From the NCBI GenBank assembly GCA_949358305.1, contig OX442322.1, forward strand, positions 1,116,001-1,180,000: a DNA stretch of 64,000 bases, written 5' to 3'. The notes beneath the pieces were generated by a model, which worked only from the letters and a program-made list of their open reading frames with translations, was not told the DNA's origin and made no database searches. A program made the position numbers and the translations under genes. Shown here piece after piece: positions 41,481-49,832 of this stretch (within the stretch, counting starts at the first letter, position 1; every line of letters begins with the position of its first letter). Origin of the DNA: Strigamia acuminata (taxonomy: Eukaryota; Arthropoda; Chilopoda; Geophilomorpha; Linotaeniidae).

Positions 41481-42704
41481 TTAATTCGCGAGAATTTTCT
41501 TTCGCATGTTTTCAAACTTGGTTTTATCGAGGATTCTTTCCTCTTTCAGTTCCATAAGTATTTCCACAATTTCGTTGTCGTGAGACTGGTTTCCAGCATC
41601 CCGTGATGCATGCAACAATCGCAGCCTGTCTATTAATTCGTCCGGGTTATTGTAATACTTGTAGTCTACGGAGTTGTGCGGCCGAAACGTTTTCGTGACA
41701 CCTTTGCCAGCTTGGGGTGTGTTCTTGCCAGCTTGGGATGTTGTCTTTGGACGATTTTTATACAGTTCCCAAATTCGTTTAACCACTGTCATATACTTTT
41801 CTCCTTTACTAGACTTTGGCATATTAGTTGCCGAATTGTTCTTTTTAAATAACCCTTGACTAGAAATGAGAATCCTGCCGTAATCCACAAAATTTTGGTC
41901 TGTCATAGTTCCTTCAATCGGTGGAAGTTTTTGCATGAGGAGATGCATTAATGTTGGAGTTCGTGGATACTTTACGTTTTTCACAAGTATATGAGTTGGA
42001 AAGAATTTAACTTCTTCGACTCCTATTTTAAATTTTGAATCATACGGGTCATATCTAATTCCAAACACCGTATCTAAATGAGCCGCATTTTCGGCGTAAT
42101 ATTTCAAGAACTCTTGCTGTACTGCGTTTTCCGATTCTTTGTCCGTCATTTTTAATTCGAGACTTTTTCTTATGTCGCGTTGATATTTTATATTTGGAAG
42201 CACATGAGCAAATTGCCAATCATCATCATCAACATCATCTTCTACGAGGCTCGTCTCTCCCTCTCTTTGAAATGAAACATTTTCCTCTTCATTCCCATCA
42301 TCCCGGCCAAACTTAAGTCGAGGAGTTTCAATTTTACTTGAGGACAAACTTTGGCGACTGAACTGCCTTTTTAAGGATGAACTTTCCCAAGGTAAGAGCG
42401 GTGATTCTAGATCCATTTCGTACTTTAAATTATTGGACTTACTTGTAATGGGTGTGAAAGATGACAACTCTCTTTTAATGTGAGTGGAAGGTGAGGATTT
42501 GAAAGTCGTAGGTGGTAGAGCAAGGGGTGGAGATAGTTGCTGCTGCTGCTGCGGCAGGCTATGCAATGCGGCAGTTACAGGTTTGAAGAATGCACCGAGC
42601 GCTTCATCTTCGGATCCTCTGTTTAACTTATCTTGCAGAAACTTTTTTTTCAAGCTCTGTTTTAATTTCTCGTAATTTCCACGCTGCTGTTTATTCATGT
42701 TCAT
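41481..42704 (-). CDS. Conserved Polinton accessory protein (DUF8207-like)
   Basis: 407 residues. The N-terminal 190 are low-complexity: Gln/Pro/Ser-rich, then acidic (VEDDVDDDDW). The C-terminal part holds the conserved element FGIRYDPYDSKFKIG followed by a segment with YPRTPTLMHLLMQKLP, which I recall as a domain common in arthropod Polintons. It ends in a helical charged tail. It overlaps the ATPase gene by 14 bp and is probably in the same transcript. Role unknown; virion assembly is plausible. Confidence 0.7.
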   Translation of the reverse strand: MNMNKQQRGNYEKLKQSLKKKFLQDKLNRGSEDEALGAFFKPVTAALHSLPQQQQQLSPPLALPPTTFKSSPSTHIKRELSSFTPITSKSNNLKYEMDLESPLLPWESSSLKRQFSRQSLSSSKIETPRLKFGRDDGNEEENVSFQREGETSLVEDDVDDDDWQFAHVLPNIKYQRDIRKSLELKMTDKESENAVQQEFLKYYAENAAHLDTVFGIRYDPYDSKFKIGVEEVKFFPTHILVKNVKYPRTPTLMHLLMQKLPPIEGTMTDQNFVDYGRILISSQGLFKKNNSATNMPKSSKGEKYMTVVKRIWELYKNRPKTTSQAGKNTPQAGKGVTKTFRPHNSVDYKYYNNPDELIDRLRLLHASRDAGNQSHDNEIVEILMELKEERILDKTKFENMRKKILAN

Positions 42705-43368
42705 TTTTTAAAAATGGGGAAAATTTATTTTTATATCTCCCGCTCGACATAGACTTGGTCTTGTCTATCGTGAGAAAGCCAAACGTATCATCGTCCCAAC
42801 ACGACTTACACATGTCTCTGAATCGAACGTACGTCATGTCCGTTCCAACATGGTTGTCAAAAACGTGTTTCATGTTTCTTTCGTCTTGTCTGAACATGAT
42901 TATTAAATTGGCATTGTCTCTTATCACCTGTTTTGGGATCCGGCTATAAGTCTGACACAAGTAAAAAGAATCCACGTTACTATGTCGACCCTGGGCAAAA
43001 TATTTCTCAATATTATGTTGCTTGTCGGTCATCACATCGTCAAACACAAAAATAGACTTGTTCACAGTTTTATCAAAAAGTTGTTCGGGAGACGGCACAT
43101 CTTCGTTGCTCGGGAAGAAATGAGCTACCTGTTCGCCCAATTCCGATTCTAGATCCTCGAACAACTCTCTTAACCGCTCGTATTTTGGTTGAAATAAAGT
43201 TTTAGAAAACACCATCAGCTTGTCAAATCGTAACCAGTGCAGGAAGTTTAGCAACAGATTCGTTTTCCCACATTCAGCCGGACCACACATGATGCATCTT
43301 ATGTTTTTCGGCAAAATTGACTTATCACATTTGTCCAAACGCCCCGTGTCAAAATTTATGACATTCAT
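42691..43368 (-). CDS. FtsK/HerA-type DNA-packaging ATPase, Polinton
   Basis: 225 residues, usual for the family. Walker A is GPAECGKTN and Walker B is SIFVFDDVM. The downstream FAQGRHSNVDSFYLCQTYSRIP holds the conserved Gln/Arg region. These ATPases pump DNA into preformed capsids. The gene heads the leftward structural block; 35 bp separate its ATG from the rightward zinc-ribbon gene, so promoters of both directions overlap here. Confidence 0.92.
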   Translation of the reverse strand: MNVINFDTGRLDKCDKSILPKNIRCIMCGPAECGKTNLLLNFLHWLRFDKLMVFSKTLFQPKYERLRELFEDLESELGEQVAHFFPSNEDVPSPEQLFDKTVNKSIFVFDDVMTDKQHNIEKYFAQGRHSNVDSFYLCQTYSRIPKQVIRDNANLIIMFRQDERNMKHVFDNHVGTDMTYVRFRDMCKSCWDDDTFGFLTIDKTKSMSSGRYKNKFSPFLKNEHE

Positions 43369-43403
43369 TTTTTATATTCCCGTAATAAAAAAAGAAGACA
43401 AAC

Positions 43404-43571
43404 ATGTTTTGCGTTAAATGCAAAAAGTCTACTCCTACCGGCACGTTGGAAATGGGTGTCACTAAGAACAACAGAGCCTACAAAAGAGGCAAATGCTTGG
43501 CATGCGGGACCTTGAAATATCAGTTCATAAAAAAAAAAATCTCCAGCAACCGGAAAAGGACTTTTGAATAA
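43404..43571 (+). CDS. Zinc-ribbon segment of the Polinton PLA2 protein
   Basis: 55 codons from ATG at 43404. Two CxxC knuckles (CVKCKK and CLACGT) make a zinc ribbon like DUF5679. In related elements this precedes a phospholipase domain in one protein. Here the frame leaves the phospholipase frame at an A11 run (43529-43539) and stops at 43571. Confidence 0.75.
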   Translation: MFCVKCKKSTPTGTLEMGVTKNNRAYKRGKCLACGTLKYQFIKKKISSNRKRTFE

Positions 43572-43890
43572 ACTAATCAATAAATTACCGGTAGAAATGC
43601 ATATCCCCGGGTACAACTATTGCGGCCCGGGCACAAAATTAGATAAACGTCTAACAAGAGGTGATAAAGGCATAAACCCATTGGATGAAGCGTGCAAACT
43701 GCACGACATTGCTTACATAAATGAGAATTTAGAAGCCAGACACGAAGCAGACAGAAAGTTGGTCGAAGCGTGCGTTTTAATCATCTCCGATCCAACAGTC
43801 AGTTTAAGCACAAAATTAGCCGCCAAAGCAATCAAAGCAACGTTCAATACCAAACTTAAACTGGGAATGGGACTAAAAAAAAAAAAAAAA
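43572..43890 (+). CDS. Parvovirus-type phospholipase A2 domain, Polinton
   Basis: The frame is open from 43564 (no ATG at the edge; first Met at 43597) and continues in frame into the integrase. PLA2 hallmarks are visible: the calcium-loop-like YCGPGTKLDKRL, and the catalytic His-Asp pair in CKLHDIAY. Such domains help virions cross endosomal membranes in parvoviruses; here a similar role in entry is inference. The domain ends with GMGL before an A17 run at 43875-43891, where the natural protein may end by another frame. Confidence 0.8.
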
Positions 43891-44844
43891 ATGCCCGACA
43901 TAGAACAACTGGTATCTGAATTACATAAGCCGGCACGTAGGCATTACGTCAGACGTCCGGTCGTATCTTTTGCAATCAACGACTTATGGCAGATCGATTT
44001 AGTCGAATTGATACCTTTTTCCCGTGTAAACAAAGGTTATAAATACTTATTAACGGTTATAGATGCGTTCTCTAAATATGCGTATGCGGTTCCCATCAAA
44101 TCAAAGACTGGGAAAGACGTAACCGCTGCATTTGTAAAGGTGCTTGTCAAAGCGGGGAATAAGGGGCCGGTCAACATGGCATCCGATTGGGGGAAAGAAT
44201 TCTACAATTCCCATTTCAAGGCACTGGTCAAAAAGTTCAACATCAACCATTTTTCCACACACTCGCCGTTGAAAGCGAGCATGGTTGAGCGGTTCAATCG
44301 CACGCTCAAAGAGCGCATGTACAGGCATTTTACTTTGAAAGGTTCGAGGAATTGGATTACTATCTTACCCCAATTGATGACCCGTTATAACTCTTCGGTT
44401 CACCGTACGACCAACATGAAACCCAAAGATGTGGCTCCCAAACATGAAAAGGCGCTCAGACTAAAATTACTTCCCGAACCGGCAACGTCCAAGCCTAAAT
44501 TCAAAGTGGGCGACCGAGTGCGTATTTCCAAATCCAAATCCATATTTGACAAAGGGTTTTTGCAAAATTGGACTAATGAAATCTTTACAATTGATAAAGT
44601 GGACACGTCGTACGAACCTCCAATTTTCAAATTGAAAGACAGTCTGGGAGAATCGATCGAAGGTTCCTTTTACCGTGAAGAACTCCAAAAAACTGAAACC
44701 AGGGTAGATGATCCCTACTTGATCGAGAAAGTCATTAGAAAAAAGAAAAACAGCGATGGATCATGGAAGTACCTAGTGAAATGGGTCGGCTACGATCAGA
44801 AGCATAATTCATGGGTGGATGATCTCATCGACATTAAAAAATGA
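43891..44844 (+). CDS. Retroviral-type integrase with chromodomain, Polinton
   Basis: 317 codons from the ATG at 43891, at the end of an A17 run. The DDE core is intact: Asp in QIDLVEL, Asp in ASDWGKEF and Glu in MVERFNRTLKERM. A C-terminal chromodomain follows (YLIEKVIRKKK, YLVKWVGYD, NSWVDD), which in the family directs insertion to particular chromatin. The N-terminal zinc domain is absent or reduced, as is usual for Polintons. It is in frame with the PLA2 part upstream, giving an apparent fusion that depends on the A-run length. It overlaps the next gene by 4 bp (ATGA). Confidence 0.9.
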   Translation: MPDIEQLVSELHKPARRHYVRRPVVSFAINDLWQIDLVELIPFSRVNKGYKYLLTVIDAFSKYAYAVPIKSKTGKDVTAAFVKVLVKAGNKGPVNMASDWGKEFYNSHFKALVKKFNINHFSTHSPLKASMVERFNRTLKERMYRHFTLKGSRNWITILPQLMTRYNSSVHRTTNMKPKDVAPKHEKALRLKLLPEPATSKPKFKVGDRVRISKSKSIFDKGFLQNWTNEIFTIDKVDTSYEPPIFKLKDSLGESIEGSFYREELQKTETRVDDPYLIEKVIRKKKNSDGSWKYLVKWVGYDQKHNSWVDDLIDIKK

Positions 44845-45260
44845 ATAACGTGGAAATTTACAACTGGGCAAAGAACAAACTACGTATCGCCCACTTCAAC
44901 AACGTGTTGCCCATCGATTGCCTGAAACCGCTTGCGAATCACCGGAGCAAGAATGAAAGCTTCGTCATCAATTTAGACCCATCGACGGGTGGCGGTACAC
45001 ATTGGGTAAGCTTGTATCTTTGCAATGACAGAGGTATTTACTTTGATAATTTGGGAAACGTTCCACCTAAAGAGATCATTGATTTTGTCGGAAGAGACGT
45101 TACCCTAGATTATGCTACAAAAGAAGTGTATTCGTTGACAAAAGAGGATTCTTGCGGGATGTTTTGCCTCTTTGCGCTCTATTTAGCAGCCAATCTTAAT
45201 CTCAGGCAGAATACAATCATTAAAATCATCCGAGGTATGAATAATCTCGAGTTGTTGTAA
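44841..45260 (+). CDS. Adenain-like cysteine protease 2, Polinton
   Basis: 139 residues. The layout matches protease 1: FRxV-type lead replaced by IAHFNNVLPIDCLK, catalytic His in GTHWVSL, Asp in YFDNLGNVPP and Cys in SCGMFCLFAL. The Gln expected seven to nine residues before the Cys is not seen (Ser/Val occupy those places), so the oxyanion hole may be altered. It overlaps the integrase stop by ATGA, implying translation from one mRNA. Two such proteases in one Polinton are unusual; this one may have a different substrate, such as ubiquitin-like conjugates. Confidence 0.82.
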   Translation: MNNVEIYNWAKNKLRIAHFNNVLPIDCLKPLANHRSKNESFVINLDPSTGGGTHWVSLYLCNDRGIYFDNLGNVPPKEIIDFVGRDVTLDYATKEVYSLTKEDSCGMFCLFALYLAANLNLRQNTIIKIIRGMNNLELL

Positions 45261-45437
45261 AGTAAACCCAATATCTGTTTTTTAACAAAAACGTGAAATA
45301 ATTTAAGAAATTAAAACAAATCTAATTTTGAAATTAACGAAGATTCGCACGAAATCATGCCGGGGAGTGTGTAAACATGTACGGGTGTGTATTCCAGTCC
45401 GCGTCAAATCGAAAATATAACCGTAACAAAAATTTTC

Positions 45438-45449
45438 TATATATAAAAA
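45438..45449 (+). promoter_or_regulatory. Candidate TATA box upstream of the 92-residue gene
   Basis: TATATATAAAAA lies about 55-65 bp before the ATG at 45502, in an otherwise less patterned 240-bp gap. Confidence 0.4.
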
Positions 45450-45501
45450 AAAAGCAATATCGTTATATTCACTTCAATTTCAGAAATATCAGAATTAAAT
45501 T

Positions 45502-45780
45502 ATGTATTTATTTGAACTCCAACAGAATAAAACTACCGATGAAAGGAAAGTAATTTTGAAACATTTATCATTATTCCTTTTGGTTAATTATGGAGGCTCA
45601 ATTTCAGAAACCGATTCATTACTTTTGTGGCGACCGTCATTCCAGATCAAGATTCAAACTCTGGTGGAGAAACTTGGTAGATTTTCCAGTGAGAATATTG
45701 AACACGTCAAATACGTACACGACAATGTAACTATCGCCGAAATCCAGGAATTGGCTGAAATAAGTCATTTATTCGGCTAA
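45502..45780 (+). CDS. Unknown 92-residue protein, Polinton right arm
   Basis: ATG start after an AT-rich leader with a possible TATA box. The predicted protein is helical, with HLSLFLLVNYGGSIS in the middle. It shows weak but ordered similarity to the 97-residue protein at 46180-46473 (an ILxxxxxxL..G..I pattern followed by charged helices), so the two are likely paralogues. No known family. Accessory role guessed from position only. Confidence 0.5.
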   Translation: MYLFELQQNKTTDERKVILKHLSLFLLVNYGGSISETDSLLLWRPSFQIKIQTLVEKLGRFSSENIEHVKYVHDNVTIAEIQELAEISHLFG

Positions 45781-46179
45781 ATGCTACTCTATATATATAA
45801 TGCGGCATTATGTAATTAATTATCACAAGTTTTTAAAATAATATTTATATTGTTAATTTTACTGTTTTTTCTCTGAATAAGGAAATAGTCTTTTGATTAA
45901 TTGGGTGTAATTACAAATTATATTTCACATATTAAATCTGGAAATAAAAATGAATATGTGAATAAACACCTGATTTAATTCAAAACACGTGACCATGTAA
46001 TTATATTAAAGCAGCGTGACTCATCCGGCAAATGCATAATAAATAAATAAATTTTAATAAATATAAATAAAATTGCTTTTAAATAAATTTTCAATTAAAA
46101 ATAAATTAAAAATATAGTATATAAACATCATTTTAATTAAATTTTCAATTAAAAATAAATTATTTCTCTGCTGAATAAC
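45781..46179. other. AT-rich gap, Polinton
   Basis: Mostly repeats of aaataaatt and ttttaatta; a TATA-like 'agtatataaac' occurs near 46117-46127, 50 bp before the next ATG. Confidence 0.4.
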
Positions 46180-46473
46180 ATGGAATTTTTTTGTGCAATT
46201 TATGAAAAAAGTGAGAAAATATTACAGCAAATAATCTTTGAACTTATAAGTAGATGGGGGGCTGAAATTACAGATATAAATAATTTTGCATTTGTATTTC
46301 GCATTGATGGACAATTTCCTGAACTAAGCAAAATAATAAGAAGAAGAGCAAGAATAATACATGATTCTCTCAACTCAGAAACAAGAGTACACATAAAGCA
46401 GTTGTATCAAATTATTCCGGGCAAGAAAATTAAGGATATAGATTTTTTTGATGAAGAGGAGGAATGTTTATAA
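46180..46473 (+). CDS. Unknown 97-residue protein, Polinton right arm
   Basis: ATG start, helical protein with FELISRWGAEITDINNF in the middle, a basic run (IIRRRARII) and an acidic end (FFDEEEECL). Probable paralogue of the 92-residue protein upstream. No family recognised. A TATA-like run lies upstream. Confidence 0.5.
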   Translation: MEFFCAIYEKSEKILQQIIFELISRWGAEITDINNFAFVFRIDGQFPELSKIIRRRARIIHDSLNSETRVHIKQLYQIIPGKKIKDIDFFDEEEECL

Positions 46474-46867
46474 AAATGGAGTTTTATGAACATACTAGAG
46501 CATTCTTACGCCATTCATTTAACAGTGTCTTGTTTAATTGTGACGCATGCAATCATTGCAGTGCCCCCCCTGTTCTGCTAACTCGTTTGTCAATGTAAAA
46601 AAAAAAAAAAAAAAATGAAAAACAAATAAAAATGTGTAAAAGACTTTTTAATTAAAAGCTGAATAAAATTATTTTTCTTTTACAATTTATTATTCATTTA
46701 TTTCTGGTTGAGTCACTTTGAAAACCTGTATTTTTTACTGACCACATTTTAAAAAAAAATCTCTAAAGGTTATTTTTGTTTTTAAAGAGTAAAAGCCTTC
46801 GGGGGAAATTTAATTGCTGGTGAGGAAAAAATATTTTCATTCGACTGTTTGCCATTTTTTCACTTAT
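46474..46867. other. Non-coding gap with A19 and C7 runs, Polinton
   Basis: No gene seen. Contains a run of 19 A residues near 46597-46615. Confidence 0.5.
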
Positions 46868-47812
46868 GCATTTATATTTGCATTTATTTCTTATTTCATG
46901 TTTTCTGCATTTATATTTGCAATTTAACATTTAAACAATTTTCTGAAAATAAAAAGATTTTTTAATAAAACAGTCAATTAAAGAAAAATGTTTAATAGAA
47001 AATGTAAAAAATGTAATTCAATTCATTTTAAATAAATGTATTAAATCATTTTAAATAAAAAGAATTAAATTAATTTGAATTTAAAATTCTTTTAATACAT
47101 TTAAAAAATTACAAATTATCACCGGCTGAAAAACAAGGAACAAAGAACAAGGAAGTAGGTTGACGAGGCAAAACCAGTTCTTTGTAAATGAATTGAATAA
47201 ATGTATTAAATGTATTAAATGTATTAAATGTATTAAATTAAATTGAATTTAATTCTTTTTTATTTAAAATTATTTAATACATTTATTTGAAATGAATAGA
47301 ATTACATATTTTACATTTTTTTCAATATTGACTTTTTTTTTTTAAATTTAAAATTGTTATTTAAAATTGTTTCAATGTTAAATTGATTTAATGTTAAATT
47401 GCAAATATAGAAGCAGGAAACATAAAATAAGAAATAATTTAATTTAATACATTTATTACATTTAATACATTTATTCAATTCATTTACAAAGAACTGGTTT
47501 GCCTCGTTGACCTACTTCCTTGTTCTTTGTTCCTTGTTTTTCAGCCGGTGATAATTTGTAATTTTTTAAATGTATTAAAAGAATTTTAAATTCAAATTAA
47601 TTTAATTCTTTTTATTTAAAATGATTTAATACATTTATTTAAAATGAATTGAATTACATTTTTTACATTTTCTATTAAACATTTTCTTTAAGCAATTTAA
47701 TTGACTCTTTTATTAAAAAATCTTTTTATTTTTTCAGAAAATTGATTAAATGTTAAATTGCAAATATAAATGCAGAAAACATGAAATAAGAAATAAATGC
47801 AAATGTAAATGC
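46868..47812. repeat. Large inverted repeat (two ~365-bp arms, ~215-bp centre), Polinton
   Basis: 46868-47230 and about 47446-47812 are inverted copies. Markers are 'ttatttcttatttcatgt' on the left against 'acatgaaataagaaataa' on the right, and 'ccagttctttgtaaatg' against 'catttacaaagaactgg'. The centre is AT-rich and non-coding. A transcript across it would fold into a long hairpin. Confidence 0.85.
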
Positions 47813-47831
47813 ACAAGTAAGAGAACAAAGA

Positions 47832-48065
47832 AGCGTAGAACATAGAAAATAAAGCGAAGCGTGGAACATAGAAAATAAAGCGAAGCGTGGAACATAGAAA
47901 ATAAAGCGAAGCGTGGAACATAGAAAATAAAGCGAAGCGTGGAACATAGAAAATAAAGCAAAGCGTGGAACATAGAAAATAAAGCAAAGCGTGGAACATA
48001 GAAAATAAAGCGAAGCGTGGAACATAGAAAATAAAGCGAAGCGTGGAACATAGAAAATAAAGCGA
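47832..48065. repeat. 26-bp minisatellite, nine units, Polinton
   Basis: Unit 'gcgtggaacatagaaaata' plus 'aagcgaa', nine copies with few changes. Long frames on the minus strand across it merely translate the repeat. Confidence 0.92.
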
Positions 48066-48370
48066 AGCGTGTTGGACACAGCCAAAATTTCACCAACTGC
48101 AGATCCAACATGTGATCAAACACCCTGACGGCAAGATCGAACTCTGTCCCATACGTGTGATATAGCATTCGACTCACCATCTCGAGACGAATCGTTTAAA
48201 ATTACCCCCACTTTTAATTTTATTCTAACCCCCACTTCCAATGCCCCCAGACCATTTTAAACAATGTCAAACAATGCCCACTGCCGTAGGAAGTCCATAC
48301 AATTTACCCTCACTTTCACTTTTTATTATCCCCCACTTTCCTAAAAATGGTTTTACGTTTTACGTTTACG
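48066..48370. other. Right subterminal Polinton region with a coding-like fragment
   Basis: 48080-48180 has a protein-like look on either strand (on the minus strand YHTYGTEFDLAVRVFDHML), but no start, no family and no continuation. The rest (48190-48350) is C-rich on this strand, with 'accccca' blocks. Confidence 0.35.
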
Positions 48371-48402
48371 CTTGATCCAATCGAACCATTCCTACAACAA
48401 CA
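48371..48402. repeat. Right Polinton terminal inverted repeat
   Basis: Ends CCTACAACAACA; reverse complement of 31344-31375. Confidence 0.85.
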
Positions 48403-49407
48403 AGTTTAGAAAAATACACAAATTTTTTGGCTAATGATCTTTTTACCCTAATTCCAGATACTAAAAGTACACATTATCTCCATCATTTATCTCCTTCCTT
48501 GATACTGTCTGGTGTATCCGGTTATGGGTGTCCTGTTCAACGCCCGATGGAATCTTTAGACATCAGAAACAATAAAGGTTCTAATACTGCGTCCACAAAA
48601 ATCTCTCTTAGGCGCGGATGGATGAAAGTAGATTGTCAATTGGATGCATTCTTGGAAAAACTTAGCGAATACATATGCAAAAAACTAAATTTAAAGTATG
48701 AATCAAAAAAAATTTATCTGACATTGGTTAATCGATGCGTTGGACACAAATCTAAAATGTGTTTCGGAATATGCAAAGCACGATTTCAACAGTTCAAAAA
48801 TGATGTTTCTTCTGATATTTATGATTTTGAGAGTGCTGATGAACAAGTACCGTGCTTACGTAAATGGGTCTATCCAACTCACAAAGATAGCGCTGGAAGA
48901 TTTACTCCCAACTCTCGTGAAAACCCTTGGTATAGCATAGGAACTGACATTTCTAAAATGACATCAATCAAAGGTACTATTAGTACTTTTACTACAAATA
49001 AGAGTTCTTCAAATATTACACTAAAGTTTACACTGGAAGTGGAGAGCGGAAACGTTGACACGTATTCTTCCATTGATGATGTCGAATCTGACTTAAATTT
49101 TTGTAGCAATGTTAGTGAATACGATAAAATTATCTCTGAAGACCCAGTTTCTGATTTTGTTAAAGTAAATCAAGAAAATAAACGGAAAACGGAAAATGAC
49201 CGTATATTTTATGGAAATAGTTTAAGTGATGACATATATTACCAGCCACCTATCAAAGTTAATAAAGTAGAAGAAGAAATCTGGAAATATTTTCCTGAGA
49301 ATGTTGATAACTCCAAAATATCAAATTCGACTAAGGATATTACTGATATTTCAGAACCATCATCTGTTTTAGACATGACAAGTGATTATTTGAATGGAAA
49401 GTTTTAA

Positions 49408-49832
49408 AAAAAACAATCAGTTGTCATACCTAGACAATTACTATTCATAATAATGTAATAAATAATAATGTAATAATTGTAATTTTATAATTGTAATTTT
49501 ATTAACGATTAATTCCATGGGTTAAACAAAAAACAAATTTCTTGCCCGATTTCGAATGCGATGTCGAATGTCGAATGCCGTTTCTAATCCAAACTGAATT
49601 ACTTAACCACTGTTAGTCCAACTAAAACATTGTAACTGCTATCTAACCACACTGTTTGACATTTTCAGATGTTGAAACAATAAAGGAATTTTATTTGCCA
49701 TGTACACAAATTATAAAAGAAAATAATAAACATTCCGCGGTTAATTTGTTTGCAATTTCAAAATTTGAAATTTAAATTGCTTTCAGAATTCCGCGGTTGT
49801 TCTTTATGATTTATATGATGTTCCGCGCCTAT
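49408..49832. other. Host DNA between interrupted gene and retrotransposon B
   Basis: No gene seen. 'attccgcggtt' occurs twice (near 49733 and 49789). AATAAA at about 49679 could serve the interrupted gene. Confidence 0.45.

Larger units (their letters stand above)
31344..48402 (+). mobile_element. Maverick/Polinton element, 17.06 kb
   Basis: A 6-bp target duplication AGTTTA flanks the element (31338-31343 and 48403-48408), the size Polintons leave. Ends are TGTTGTTGTAGG...CCTACAACAACA, with 32 matching terminal bases. The gene set is the full virus-like kit: PolB, integrase, ATPase, proteases, major and minor capsid proteins and accessory structural proteins. PolB runs rightwards; the structural block 36291-43368 runs leftwards; zinc-ribbon/PLA2, integrase and the second protease run rightwards. 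Several frames are interrupted at A-runs. Confidence 0.95.
31326..49407 (+). pseudogene. Host-like gene split by the Polinton (31326-31343 and 48409-49407)
   Basis: The segment 48409-49407 is an open frame without a start codon at its left end. At the other side of the Polinton an ATG at 31326 opens a frame of six codons that ends exactly at the target duplication AGTTTA. Ignoring the element and one copy of the duplication, the two pieces are in the same frame and give 338 codons. The protein is unrecognised: a moderately conserved-looking N-terminal 190 residues (GYGCPVQRPME, NRCVGHKSKMCFGICKARF, RFTPNSRENPWYSIG) followed by a polar, acidic tail that looks disordered. No transposon motif is seen, so it is taken as host, though a viral or mobile origin cannot be excluded. 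As it stands the gene should be inactive, or use a later Met. Confidence 0.7.

Noticed and set aside
47832-48065. CRISPR-like array
   Set aside because: Units are contiguous with no spacers, in an animal genome.
47697-48180. Three long minus-strand frames rich in Phe/Leu/Cys
   Set aside because: They translate the 26-bp minisatellite in successive frames.
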